A stretch of 64,000 bases of DNA from Paenibacillus dendritiformis (GCF_945605565.1 NZ_OX216966.1:6006001-6070000); one strand, 5' to 3'. Counted from the stretch's first letter, positions 8,486 through 16,993 are shown. The notes: generated from the letters alone by a model not told the origin. A program made the numbers and translations.

Positions 8486-9088
8486 TCACTTCGCCGCCTC
8501 CTTCATGACCCGCGGTTCCAGGGTGATGATGTAATCCACTTCCAGCAGCGGCTCCCCGGCCGGGAGCGGCTCCGTATCGCCGGACCACTGCTGGAACCGC
8601 ACCTCCTTCACGCCGTCCATTGCCTGCAAGCGCGCCTCGAATGCGGCCGCGTCATCCGCATTGCTCGTGACGAAGGACATATGAATCATATCCACCGAGT
8701 TCTCGGCTTCAGCAGACGCTCGCTTCCATCGCATCGTCTCCGGCAGCCCTTCCGTCCACCGCCGCCACATGCCTTCCCAATCCCTTCGTTCCTCCCGCAG
8801 CTGCCAAGACTGTCCTTCCAGCTGCTGATAGATGAGCGTGGCGGCGGTCGGTTCCTTCTGCAATCTCGCTGCGGTAATCTCGCTTCTCAGCCGGCTCATC
8901 TCCGTCTCGATCCGTTCGGTCTCCGCGCGGTATTGCCATGTCGCGAACACCAGGATCGCCGCGAGAATCAGCAAGATACCGCCGCTCACTCCCAAGTACA
9001 GCGGGAAGCGCCGTTCCAGACGAGGGCGAACCGGCAGCAGATTGATACGCCCCGGCCGGACACCCGCCGTATGAGGAATCAAGTTCAC
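8486..9088 (-). CDS. pilN: PilN-like type IV pilus assembly protein
   Basis: A 200-residue bitopic protein. The short cytoplasmic N-terminus contains INLLPVRPRLERR, the PilN segment that binds PilM. A membrane helix follows (LYLGVSGGILLILAAILVF, about residues 30-48), then an external coiled coil and a small alpha/beta domain. It overlaps pilM by four bases (ATGA) and is separated from pilO by one base, indicating translational coupling. Its role is to link the PilM ring to PilO in the inner platform. Confidence 0.85.
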   Translation of the reverse strand: MNLIPHTAGVRPGRINLLPVRPRLERRFPLYLGVSGGILLILAAILVFATWQYRAETERIETEMSRLRSEITAARLQKEPTAATLIYQQLEGQSWQLREERRDWEGMWRRWTEGLPETMRWKRASAEAENSVDMIHMSFVTSNADDAAAFEARLQAMDGVKEVRFQQWSGDTEPLPAGEPLLEVDYIITLEPRVMKEAAK

Positions 9089-10245
9089 GCTCTTCCCCCT
9101 CCCCCGCAGGCCAGACTAATGGGAACGGCGAACGGATGTAACGGCGCTTCCAGCGAAGTCGTCAGTCCGTCCGCCGCTTCCAGGACAAACGCCGGCATTT
9201 GGAGCATCCGCCCCAGGACGGGACAGATCTGCCCAAGTCCGTCGATATCCCCGCAGAGAAAGACGAACTGAATCGGCTCGCTGTCCTGCGGCGATGAGTA
9301 GCGGTAGAAATCAACCAGCCGTTCCAGCTCCAACGCCAATTCTTCGCATACCGCTTCCCAGTCCTTTTCCCCCGGCCATGCGCCGCCGCTTGGAGAAGCC
9401 TCTCTCTGCTTGCGCGAGATCGAGCCTGACCTGATAGACAGGCTCCGGGTCAAGCGAAGCTGTCCCCGGTGGAACAGGAAAATATCCGTATGTCGCGCAT
9501 GAATGCTGGCGGTGACGTATGTACAAGCCTCCTCGGCCAGCGAGATGCGCGGCAGAAGCCGATCGACAGCCAGCGGTTTGATGTCGAAAACGCGCGGCTG
9601 CAAGGAGGCCGCCTCCAGCGCATCGCGGTACCGGATCATCTCCGCCCCCGGCACCGCCGCCAGCAGGACGTTGCTCCGCGCCCCCGATTGACCTTGTGCC
9701 GGTTCACGATGCAGCGCCCCGCGCACCCTGCGGCCGATCCGGCTCCATAGCCCCTGGTCCTCCCGCTCCATTACGCTCCCGGCCGCCGCTTCCTCCTGGG
9801 CGTCATGGCGGAGGGGAAGCGTGTTCCCCGCTTCCTCTTCATCCGCTGCTCCGCTCGGCTTCACCGCATAAATCACGAAGTCATATATCGGATCGGAAAA
9901 AGGCAGCCGGGTCCGCAATTGAAGCTCCATGTCCAGCATTTTGCGGAGCTCGGCCCGCTCGGCAGACGGCAGCTGATAATGACGGATCAGCACGATCGAG
10001 CTCGGAATCCCGAAATACACCTCCCGGGATTGGAACCCGGCCTGCCGCCATAGCTCGGAGACGGCGGCGGTCAGCAGCCCGGGCTGCACGACCCGCCCTT
10101 CCTCCACGATGCCCGGCGCAAGCGGAGCCCGCTCCGCCTGGATCACTTCAATTCCTTCCGGCTGCTCGCTAATCTCGGCTGCCTGCAGCCACGTATCGTT
10201 AATCTCCAGCCCTACTTTTCTCGAATGGTTCCTGCGCAGCTTCAT
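9085..10245 (-). CDS. pilM: PilM-like actin-fold pilus assembly ATPase
   Basis: A 386-residue cytoplasmic protein of the PilM/FtsA-like actin fold. The N-terminus VGLEINDTWLQAAEI matches the phosphate-1 region. Later features are a PilM-type SPSSIVLIRHYQLP-like segment (GIPSSIVLIRHYQLP) and KMLDMELQLRTRLPF, followed by a second subdomain. PilM binds the N-terminus of PilN and couples to PilB. AGGAGGGGG just upstream fixes the start at 10245 and overlaps the end of the prepilin peptidase gene. A poorly conserved, arginine/glutamate-rich insert occurs at about residues 160-200. Confidence 0.85.
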   Translation of the reverse strand: MKLRRNHSRKVGLEINDTWLQAAEISEQPEGIEVIQAERAPLAPGIVEEGRVVQPGLLTAAVSELWRQAGFQSREVYFGIPSSIVLIRHYQLPSAERAELRKMLDMELQLRTRLPFSDPIYDFVIYAVKPSGAADEEEAGNTLPLRHDAQEEAAAGSVMEREDQGLWSRIGRRVRGALHREPAQGQSGARSNVLLAAVPGAEMIRYRDALEAASLQPRVFDIKPLAVDRLLPRISLAEEACTYVTASIHARHTDIFLFHRGQLRLTRSLSIRSGSISRKQREASPSGGAWPGEKDWEAVCEELALELERLVDFYRYSSPQDSEPIQFVFLCGDIDGLGQICPVLGRMLQMPAFVLEAADGLTTSLEAPLHPFAVPISLACGGGGRA

Positions 10246-10256
10246 GCGTCCCCCTC

Positions 10257-11024
10257 CTAGACTGTCACGAGATATTGAAGCATGGCGTCCAGAGCTTCTT
10301 GCCCGTACCAATAAGCCCACCAGGCGCCCACGGCGATGAACGGCGCGAACGGCAGGGAGCGGTCCTTGCGGAAGCCCGGCTTGAAGCAGAGCATCATGCA
10401 GCCATACAGCAGCCCGAACAGACTGGCCGCGAACAGCGACAATAGGGCCGGCGCCAGACCGAGCACCAGACCGATGAACAGATAGAGCTTAATATCCCCT
10501 CCGCCCACTCCGCCCTTGCTGGCGATCGCAAGAAGGAACAACAGTCCCGAGCAGGCGAGCGCCGCCAGCGCATAATTCCACCAGGGCAGCGGATGACTGA
10601 GACAGCGCAGCAGCAGGCCCAGCCCAACTCCCCAGGCGATAATGCGGTTCGGTATAATGCGCCAATCGATATCGGTAATGACCACGGCAATCAAGACCGT
10701 GCTCAGCAGCGCGCCTGCCAAAGCTTCGACGCTCCACGGCATGCGCCAGGCAGCGATGGCGAAGGCGGTGCCCGTCAGCAGCTCCACCGCCGGATAGCGT
10801 GCGCGGATCGGATTGCCACAGAAGCGGCAGCGCCCGCACAGCAGAACATAGCTGACGACCGGAATCAGATCGTACGGCCGCACCCGCTCCCCGCAGTCCG
10901 GACAGCGCGAAGGCGGAGCAACGACCGACTCTCCCCGCGGCACCCGGTAAGCGACCACATTGAGGAAGCTGCCGATGCAGAGCCCGAACAGCGCGAAGCT
11001 GCCTACCCACAGCTCCATTTCCAT
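10257..11024 (-). CDS. pilD: Prepilin leader peptidase/N-methyltransferase
   Basis: A 255-residue polytopic membrane enzyme that cuts the leader of type IV prepilins and methylates the new N-terminus. Two CxxC zinc pairs are present (CPDC, CRFC) in the N-terminal cytoplasmic loop. The catalytic aspartates are visible in ITDIDWRIIPN and GGGDIKLYLFIG. The start GSFLNVVAYRVPRGES is the classic PilD/GspO opening. The ATG at 11024 is six bases after GAGGGGG; nearby in-frame ATGs at 11030 and 11018 are possible. All prepilin-like proteins in this window are its likely substrates. It is separated from the upstream pilin gene by decayed DNA. Confidence 0.93.
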   Translation of the reverse strand: MEMELWVGSFALFGLCIGSFLNVVAYRVPRGESVVAPPSRCPDCGERVRPYDLIPVVSYVLLCGRCRFCGNPIRARYPAVELLTGTAFAIAAWRMPWSVEALAGALLSTVLIAVVITDIDWRIIPNRIIAWGVGLGLLLRCLSHPLPWWNYALAALACSGLLFLLAIASKGGVGGGDIKLYLFIGLVLGLAPALLSLFAASLFGLLYGCMMLCFKPGFRKDRSLPFAPFIAVGAWWAYWYGQEALDAMLQYLVTV

Positions 11025-11044
11025 TCTCATCCCCCTCTAAAGAA

Positions 11045-11068
11045 AAGGTAACTCTTGCGAGTTACCTT
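11045..11068 (-). terminator. Hairpin upstream of pilD, left inverted-repeat copy
   Basis: AAGGTAACTC (11045-11054) and GAGTTACCTT (11059-11068) form a perfect 10-bp stem with a 4-base loop. On the minus strand it is followed by TTTTCTTT and the pilD ribosome binding site, so it could terminate or attenuate reading into pilD. Confidence 0.5.
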
Positions 11069-11164
11069 AAAACTGTCAACAATGGTTTTAGCGAGATAGG
11101 CCGCCTTATACACGGTGTCATTCCTCAATTCCATGATAGGCGGTGGAATTCCATTCCGTGAGAA

Positions 11165-11520
11165 TCAATTCCTTGTCAGCAGCCCTTGCTCGGCCAGCAG
11201 CCTCATCACCTGCGCAAGCATGTCCCGCAAATCATCCGGACTCGGAAGAGTCCCCATGAACTCCTCCAATATTTGGCGGTACGGATGCAACGGAGCCGCA
11301 GCGGAGCGCGCGGTTCGGCGTGAAGCACCCTCCTCGATATGGTCATGCGGATAGAAATGAGGCGGGAGAAGTCCAGCAAACACGGATTGCTGCGGCAGAA
11401 CGAAAAATAATTCATCATTCAGCCGCAGCGAGCGGATGGTAATGATCCGCTCGGGCGCGCAGCCGCTCCGAAACGCCCTTCAAGGTCCGATAGGTTCGCA
11501 AATACCTCTCTTTCTTCCAT
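11165..11520 (-). pseudogene. Frameshifted small gene remnant of unknown family
   Basis: An ATG at 11520 opens a short frame (MEEREVFANLSDLEGRFG) that stops after 33 codons. The following frame reads on as a coherent sequence (PERIITIRSLRLNDELFF, later HPYRQILEEFMGTLPSPDD) to a stop at 11165. A single frame change near 11450 would join them into a protein of about 118 residues. No family is recognised, and the intact frame lacks a good start and ribosome binding site. It could be a decayed gene or chance. Confidence 0.35.
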
Positions 11521-11606
11521 CGTTCCCGCCCAGAACATCCGCAGCTCCGGTCATCTACTCCACTATAGCTGCAGTACTCCCGCCACCCTAGTCATCTGCT
11601 CCGCCA

Positions 11607-11800
11607 ATACTGCAAGAATGCAGCAATTTCAGTGAGACGAGGATGCGAAAATAGGATTGCTGCAAAAATACAGCAATTACCCTACGGCAAGGCATAAATA
11701 GCATTCAAAATGGCGAAATAATGTAATTTTGCAGGATTTCCTCAAAATTCAGCCTCTCGAGGTTAAAAATGCTGCGCCTGTGCAGCATTTTCATGCGGTG
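11607..11800. repeat. Dispersed TGCAG-rich noncoding repeat, copy A
   Basis: Contains several short blocks of the form CTGCA(A)nATGCAGCAATT and TAATGTAATTTTGCAGGA, similar to sequences at about 44190-44400, 52490-52525 and 54820-55000. No coding potential is seen. Confidence 0.5.
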
Positions 11801-11912
11801 AACCGCTTGCTTCATGCGCGGACCAACTTGCCCTAACCTAACCTGTTCGCCCTTCCCCGACCCCGCCCATCCTAAGAAAATAACTAGTGACGGGACTTTG
11901 TCGACAGTCTGA

Positions 11913-11932
11913 GCTAACTCTTGCGAGTTACC
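11913..11932 (+). repeat. Right inverted-repeat copy of the hairpin sequence
   Basis: TAACTC-TTGC-GAGTTA followed by CCTTTT. In the minus orientation this copy and its flank (GGTAACTC....GAGTTA then ACTGTCGACAA) match the sequence at 11047-11085 read on the plus strand. The two therefore bound the interval in inverted orientation. Confidence 0.5.
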
Positions 11933-11967
11933 TTTTGGGTGTATAGAGTGATTTAGTGCGTCAGGGG

Positions 11968-12375
11968 TTAATCTTTGGGTGGTGTATACCAATCCCCAAA
12001 TTCAATAATAAATTGCTTGTCATTTGTTGAAGCATATTTGACAGTAACTGCACCAAGCTTATCTCCTTTTGAGTTTTTAGGAATATCCTTTATATATCCT
12101 TTCTTGATAAGTGTATCCATATCAATAGGCTTCGCTTCTGTACTAATCTCTATAGTAGGATTATCCAATAAGTATCTCTGTACCGCATCGGTTATTATTC
12201 TCGCCGATGCCGCATCCGAAGTCTCCTTCGCCTTATCAAACTGCCCTACAATAACCACCGCCGCGATCGCAATGATAATCCCCAGGATGACGATAACCGC
12301 CAGCAGCTCGATGAGCGTCATCCCCTTCTCGTTCCGTGCAGCCTTCAGCCGTTCCTGTGCCCATGCCATACTCAT
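11968..12375 (-). CDS. Type IV pilin-like protein, probable major pilin (ComGC/PilA-like)
   Basis: A 135-residue protein with a textbook class III prepilin leader and helix: KGMTLIELLAVIVILGIIIA at about residues 17-36, with cleavage after Gly18 and Glu at mature position 5. The C-terminal part is a small lysine-rich domain (about 75 residues). Its compact size and location directly after the motor and platform genes suggest the major pilin. The start at 12375 is chosen from AAAGGGGA about ten bases upstream. Codon use is more AT-rich than in neighbouring pil genes, possibly reflecting high expression or diversification. PilD is the expected processing enzyme. Confidence 0.9.
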   Translation of the reverse strand: MSMAWAQERLKAARNEKGMTLIELLAVIVILGIIIAIAAVVIVGQFDKAKETSDAASARIITDAVQRYLLDNPTIEISTEAKPIDMDTLIKKGYIKDIPKNSKGDKLGAVTVKYASTNDKQFIIEFGDWYTPPKD

Positions 12376-12412
12376 GATTTTCGTTTCCCCTTTCATGAAT
12401 ACAATGATTTAT

Positions 12413-12430
12413 GTTTTACTTCCGTAAAAC
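12413..12430. promoter_or_regulatory. Hairpin between pilC and the pilin gene
   Basis: GTTTTAC-TTCC-GTAAAAC is a perfect 7-bp stem in the 92-bp gap before the pilin gene. There is no strong T-run, so it may serve as a processing or stabilising element that lets the pilin be expressed differently from the platform gene. Confidence 0.4.
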
Positions 12431-12467
12431 CATTACCTAGGGCGGAGCTCCGGTCCGGATGACCGAA

Positions 12468-13679
12468 TCAGCGCAAATTGTCCATCAGCTTGAAGGACGG
12501 GAGCATGACGGCCAAGACGATGAAGCCGACGATGACCGCCAAAACCACAATCATAAGCGGCTCCAGCATCGACTTCAGACGATCCGACATCGTCTCCACA
12601 TCCCGCTCGTAGAAGTCGGCCACCTTTTCCATCATCTCGTCCAGATTCCCGGTCCGTTCGCCGACTCCCATCATCTGCACCAGCATCGGCGGGAACCAGG
12701 CATGCTCCTCGAATGTATCCGACAGCGCCCGGCCGCTCTTGACGTCTTCCCGCGCGGCACGGATGATGCGCCCGTACACCTCGTTGCCGGTGATACGCGC
12801 GGCGATCGTCAGCGTATCGACGATCGGAATGGCCGCGCTGAAGAGGGAAGCGAACGTGCGGGTGAAGCGCGCCAGCGCCTGCTTCTGCTGCAGCTTCCCC
12901 AGGATCGGGAAGCGCAGCTTCGCCTTGTCCCTTGGATATTGCAGGCGCGGCAGCTTCAGCAACAGCATGCACCCGAACGGAAGCAGGACAAGCCCCGGAA
13001 TGACGAGATAGCTGTACTGGACCATGAAGCCGCTTACAGCCATGACGACGCGGGTCGGCAGCGGCAGTTCAATGTCCATCGAAGTGAAGCTCAGCACCAG
13101 CTTCGGAATCACGAAGATCATCAAGACGGTGACGACAACGACCGTCATGACCAGCATAATGATCGGGTAGATCATCGCGGACTTCACTTTTTCCCGCGTC
13201 TGATGCTCCTTTTCATAAAAGACCGCCAGCCGCTCCAGCATCTCGTCCAGCTTCCCCGAGGCTTCCCCGGCCTTCACCATATTGACGAACATCTGGCTGA
13301 ATACGCCGGGTGTCCGCTCCGCAGCCTGAGATAAGGATGTGCCGGATTCGAGATCATCGAGCACCTGGTGCAGCACCGCGCTGAATGACTTATTGTCGGT
13401 CTGTCCTTCCAGTACGCGAATCGATTCCGCGAGCGGAATGCCGGCACGCGCCATCGTGGCGAGCTGGCGGCAAAATACGGTCATCTCCCCGACCTTCACG
13501 CGCGGACCGCCAAACGCAATATCGCGATGCAGCCAATGGCTCCTGCGATCCTCCAGCTTCGTAACCCACCAATTCCTCGCCTGCAATTGCTCGGCCGCCT
13601 GCTTCTTCGTTGCCGCCTTCACGACACCGCGCCGGCGGGCGCCGTATTCATCCACCGCCTTGAATTGAAAGGTCGCCAA
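12468..13679 (-). CDS. pilC: PilC/GspF inner-membrane platform protein
   Basis: A 403-residue polytopic protein with two T2SSF domains (about residues 70-193 and 270-395) and about three membrane segments. Recognisable motifs are the FCRQLATMARAGIPLAESI opening of the first repeat and FTRTFASLFSAAIPIVDTL of the second. It forms the rotor/platform on which PilB and PilT act. The start is a TTG at 13679 with AGAGG eight bases upstream, and the sequence MATFQFKAVDEYG is typical for GspF. Length is the family norm. It lies 35 bp after pilT. Confidence 0.93.
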   Translation of the reverse strand: MATFQFKAVDEYGARRRGVVKAATKKQAAEQLQARNWWVTKLEDRRSHWLHRDIAFGGPRVKVGEMTVFCRQLATMARAGIPLAESIRVLEGQTDNKSFSAVLHQVLDDLESGTSLSQAAERTPGVFSQMFVNMVKAGEASGKLDEMLERLAVFYEKEHQTREKVKSAMIYPIIMLVMTVVVVTVLMIFVIPKLVLSFTSMDIELPLPTRVVMAVSGFMVQYSYLVIPGLVLLPFGCMLLLKLPRLQYPRDKAKLRFPILGKLQQKQALARFTRTFASLFSAAIPIVDTLTIAARITGNEVYGRIIRAAREDVKSGRALSDTFEEHAWFPPMLVQMMGVGERTGNLDEMMEKVADFYERDVETMSDRLKSMLEPLMIVVLAVIVGFIVLAVMLPSFKLMDNLR

Positions 13680-13714
13680 CGCAACAACCTCTTTTCCCCA
13701 TTAATTTAATCGCT

Positions 13715-14803
13715 TTAATTCAACCTGCGATGGGAAGCGCCGTTAGAGAGGGACGGCCCCTCTACCACGATATCGGAATGCGCCTGAACTTGATCATAAT
13801 CAATAAGCCCGTTCATGGCCGCATCGGCAAATGCCTGAGCGAAGGTAACCATCCCTTCCGCCCGGCTGGTCAGCATAATTCCCGGCAATTGATACGTTCG
13901 GCCCGCGCGGATCGAATGCGCCACAGAAGGAATATTGACCAGTACTTCAAATATGCCGACCATTCCCTTCTCGAAGCGCCTTCGCACGAGACGCTGCGCC
14001 ACGACGCCGACCAGAACCGACGCCAGTTGCGTGCGTATATGCTGCTGCATCTCGCCCGGGAAGCTGTCAATCAGCCGGTCGATCGATAGCGCCGCATTGG
14101 AGGTATGCAAGGTTCCGAGCACGAGATGTCCTGTCTCCGCGGCGGTGAGCGCCGTCGAGATCGTGTCATTGTCCCTCATCTCGCCGATGACGATCACATC
14201 GGGGTCTTGCCGCAGCGCGGCGCGCAAGCCGTCGAAGAAGGTCGGCGTATCGATTCCGATCTCCCGCTGATGCACCAATGCCTTCTCAGAGGGATGCAGC
14301 TTCTCCACCGGGTCCTCCAGCGTCACGATATGAATCGGCTTCGTCCGGTTCAGCTCATCCACGAACGCGCCCAGCGTCGTGGACTTCCCGCTTCCCGTCG
14401 GCCCGACGACCAGAATCAGCCCTTGCTTCTGATGAATAAGCTGCCGCGTCACCTCAGGCAGCCCCAGCGAAGCAATGGAGGCCGGCTTGCCAATGATAAT
14501 TCTGGCCGCCAGACAGGGAGCGCCCCGCATCCGGTACACATGAAGGCGCACGCGCACAGACTCGCTATGCTGTACGGCCGCGTCCACATCCCCGCGGGCG
14601 ACGAACTGCTCCCATTGCGGCAGCGACAACAGGTCCTCGCACAGCTCCATAATCTCCGAAGCCGTAAGCTCGCGGCTCATCATAGGCTGCAATTCGCCGA
14701 GCACCCGCATCATCGGCGGCATCCCGGACGACAGATGTACGTCCGACGCCTCCATACTCACGGCCAGAGCTACCCATCTCGACCAATCCTCTACCGCACT
14801 CAT
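13715..14803 (-). CDS. pilT: PilT twitching/retraction ATPase
   Basis: A 362-residue hexameric secretion ATPase. Walker A GPTGSGKSTT is at about residues 135-144, with an Asp box (TLEDPVE), a Walker B region (DPDVIVIGEMRD) and a His box (TGHLVLGTLHT). The N-terminal SDVHLSSGMPP motif is characteristic of PilT rather than PilB. PilT depolymerises pili and powers twitching or DNA uptake. The start overlaps the pilB stop by four bases (ATGA). Its presence implies that this pilus can retract, unlike a pure type II-like pseudopilus. Confidence 0.94.
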   Translation of the reverse strand: MSAVEDWSRWVALAVSMEASDVHLSSGMPPMMRVLGELQPMMSRELTASEIMELCEDLLSLPQWEQFVARGDVDAAVQHSESVRVRLHVYRMRGAPCLAARIIIGKPASIASLGLPEVTRQLIHQKQGLILVVGPTGSGKSTTLGAFVDELNRTKPIHIVTLEDPVEKLHPSEKALVHQREIGIDTPTFFDGLRAALRQDPDVIVIGEMRDNDTISTALTAAETGHLVLGTLHTSNAALSIDRLIDSFPGEMQQHIRTQLASVLVGVVAQRLVRRRFEKGMVGIFEVLVNIPSVAHSIRAGRTYQLPGIMLTSRAEGMVTFAQAFADAAMNGLIDYDQVQAHSDIVVEGPSLSNGASHRRLN

Positions 14804-16500
14804 TGGACAAGCGCACTCCTTTCCTGCAGTTCCTCCTCTTCCGGAGTCGCGACGCGGATCACCTCGCTGATCGTCGTCAAGCCTTCCGCCGCCTTGCGCA
14901 GTCCGTCTTCGAACAGCGAAGCGAAGTTCTGAGCGGCAGCCGCCGCCCGGTATTCGCTATCCGGGCGCTTGTTCATCGTCAGCAGCCGCAGCTCGTCATC
15001 CATCTTCAGCACCTCGTGGATGGCCAGCCTTCCCCGGTAGCCGGTCCGCCCGCAGGCTTCACACCCCGTCCCGCGGCGCAATCCGTCCAGCGGCAGCCGG
15101 TAGCGCTCCAGCCACATGCGCTCCTCCAGGGTCGGCTCGCAAGGCTGTGCGCATTGCGTACACACCCTCCGAACCAGGCGCTGACCGGCGACACAGAGCA
15201 AGGAAGAGGAGACGAGATACGGCTCCACCCCCATATCCATCAGGCGCGTCATCGTATTGACCGCGCTGTTCGTATGCAGGGTGCTCAGCACGAGGTGGCC
15301 GGTCATCGCTGCCCGAACGGCAATCTCTGCCGTCTCCAGATCGCGTATTTCCCCGACCATAATAATATTCGGGTCCTGACGCAGCATCGCTCGCAGCCCG
15401 CGGGCAAAGGTCATGCCGATCGCCGCGTTCACCTGGACCTGATTGATGCCCGGCAGCTGGTATTCCACCGGATCTTCAATCGTCATGATATTGATACCCT
15501 GATGATAGAGCTGGGAAAGCGCGGCATATAGGGTCGTAGACTTGCCGCTTCCGGTCGGTCCGGTCAACAGGATGATCCCGTAAGTCGATTGGATCGCCCG
15601 CTGGAATTGGGCCAGATTATGCGGAGTAAATCCAAGCTGATCCAGCCCGCTGATCCCATGATGCTGATTCAGCAGCCGCATGACGACCTTTTCGCCATGA
15701 ATCGTCGGCAGTGTGGAGACCCGGACATCCCATTGCTCATGAGCATGCAGCCATTCGAAGCGGCCGTCCTGGGGCAGACGGCGCTCAGTCAGATTCAGAT
15801 TGGCCAAAATTTTGATTCGTGCCACAATCACATTCTGCATATGCTTCGGGAGCGTTCGTTCCGTGCGCAGCACCCCGTCTACCCGGTAGCGAATCGCCAG
15901 CTCCTCGCCCTGGGGATCGAGATGAATATCGCTCGCCCGCACCGTCACCGCCTGCGTTATCAACTGATTGACGGTCCTGACGACGGGAGATTGTTCATCT
16001 TCCAGCTGCGCCGACAGCGTCTCTTCCTCATACTGCTGGAGATGCTGCAGCATTTCGTCCACGGATTCCTGCATGCCGTAATAGCGGCGTATCATGCGGC
16101 CAAGCTCTTCGCGGGTGGCAATCACCGGCTCAATCCGATAGCCCGTGGCAAGCCGCAATTCTTCGAGCGCATAGTAATCCAACGGATCTTCCATCGCTAC
16201 GATGAGCTTTGAATCCTCGATGCGCAGGGGAAGCACCCGGTACTGCTCGGCAAGCCGCTGCGAGATTAGATCGATGATCTCCTGCTCGATATGATGCCGG
16301 TACAGTTGAACATGCGGGATCCCCAGCTGGTAATCCAGCACCTCGATCAATTGCTCTTCCGTAATGAGGCCTTCGGACAGCAGGACATCGCCAAGCCGCC
16401 CTTTATGCTTCGCCTGAACCGCCAACGCATGCTGCAATTGCGCCGGGGTGATGAGACCGACCTCGACCATCAATTCTCCGATTCGCTTGCGCTGCTTCAT
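14800..16500 (-). CDS. pilB: PilB/GspE extension ATPase
   Basis: A 566-residue ATPase that drives pilus polymerisation. An N-terminal MshEN/T2SSE-N domain (about residues 5-150, GELMVEVGLITPAQLQHAL) precedes the ATPase core. The core has Walker A GPTGSGKSTTLY at about 320, the Asp box IEDPVEY, Walker B QDPNIIMVGEIRD, and a zinc-binding tetracysteine (CTQC ... CEAC) near 455-490. The ATG at 16500 follows GGGGTGA; an upstream in-frame start would add 20 residues without a ribosome binding site. It is the first gene of the minus-strand pilus operon. Confidence 0.94.
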   Translation of the reverse strand: MKQRKRIGELMVEVGLITPAQLQHALAVQAKHKGRLGDVLLSEGLITEEQLIEVLDYQLGIPHVQLYRHHIEQEIIDLISQRLAEQYRVLPLRIEDSKLIVAMEDPLDYYALEELRLATGYRIEPVIATREELGRMIRRYYGMQESVDEMLQHLQQYEEETLSAQLEDEQSPVVRTVNQLITQAVTVRASDIHLDPQGEELAIRYRVDGVLRTERTLPKHMQNVIVARIKILANLNLTERRLPQDGRFEWLHAHEQWDVRVSTLPTIHGEKVVMRLLNQHHGISGLDQLGFTPHNLAQFQRAIQSTYGIILLTGPTGSGKSTTLYAALSQLYHQGINIMTIEDPVEYQLPGINQVQVNAAIGMTFARGLRAMLRQDPNIIMVGEIRDLETAEIAVRAAMTGHLVLSTLHTNSAVNTMTRLMDMGVEPYLVSSSLLCVAGQRLVRRVCTQCAQPCEPTLEERMWLERYRLPLDGLRRGTGCEACGRTGYRGRLAIHEVLKMDDELRLLTMNKRPDSEYRAAAAAQNFASLFEDGLRKAAEGLTTISEVIRVATPEEEELQERSALVQ

Positions 16501-16622
16501 GAGTTCACCCCATCTCGAATCGCGACGGCAATCCCGTCCCGTAGGTATGTACAAGTGCATGAAAACCGCGATGGAAACAACATTTTTTAAAAATCCCGCT
16601 CTTTAAAAAAGAACGCAAGATT

Positions 16623-16656
16623 CGATGCCAAGCCGCTCCCTGCTTGGGTTTCATCG
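16623..16656 (-). promoter_or_regulatory. Nested hairpin in the pilB leader RNA
   Basis: CGATG-CCAAGC ... GCTTGG-(GTTT)-CATCG: a 6-bp inner stem (16628-16633/16642-16647) stacked on a 5-bp outer stem (16623-16627/16652-16656) with a one-sided bulge. It lies about 125 bp before the pilB start. It does not match the c-di-GMP-I consensus as far as I can tell. Confidence 0.4.
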
Positions 16657-16700
16657 ATTTTAGATATTTTAAATTTTAGCGTTTAAACTATTTCTAAGGA

Positions 16701-16730
16701 TATGTAACCACAGGCTATCATCACTGTCAA
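16701..16730 (-). promoter_or_regulatory. Candidate promoter of the pilBTC operon
   Basis: On the minus strand TTGACA (16725-16730) is separated by 18 bp from TACATA (16701-16706). This would give a leader of about 190 bases before pilB. Confidence 0.4.
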
Positions 16731-16916
16731 TATATCCCATACCGTTTATTCTCCAAAATTCCGAACGTTACCGTTAACAAAGTCGAAAATGTTCACAATT
16801 TTGTAAATTTAGGCTCGATTATTCATTTTTCCGACACAAGTGAACGGTTCCGGCCTTCCCCTCCCAGAGACGCTCCCTCTCTACAAGCTCGCGTGATCAG
16901 CCGCTTCCCGAGAACG

Positions 16917-16955
16917 CAAAAAAGAGCGCGAACGGCTTTACGTATCCGCACTCTT
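16917..16955 (-). terminator. Intrinsic terminator of the amino-sugar cluster
   Basis: An 11-bp stem with one G-U pair (16922-16932 with 16945-16955), followed on the minus strand by a run of six T. It ends the long operon whose last gene is the kinase at 16994. Confidence 0.75.
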
Positions 16956-16993
16956 ATTGTTGGTGTGTTCCAGTTCCGAACATTGCTTCCGCT

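Larger units (their letters stand above)
11031..11967. other. Long noncoding/decayed interval splitting the pilus operon
   Basis: About 0.94 kb between the pilin gene and pilD. It contains a pair of inverted, hairpin-bearing 40-bp sequences at its two edges, a frameshifted small gene remnant, and copies of a TGCAG-rich dispersed repeat at about 11607-11800. The interval looks like an old insertion inside what would otherwise be a continuous pil operon. Confidence 0.6.
16561..16916. other. Noncoding leader and promoter region of the pil operon
   Basis: AT-rich, no coding signal. It holds a candidate promoter and a nested hairpin for the pilB transcript. Its remaining part, up to the terminator of the convergent-side kinase gene, shows nothing further. 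Confidence 0.55.

Noticed and set aside
16561..16730. c-di-GMP-I riboswitch before pilB
   Set aside because: The characteristic GGTCACGCACAGGGCAAACC-like core and the CGCAAAGCCTCC element are not present.
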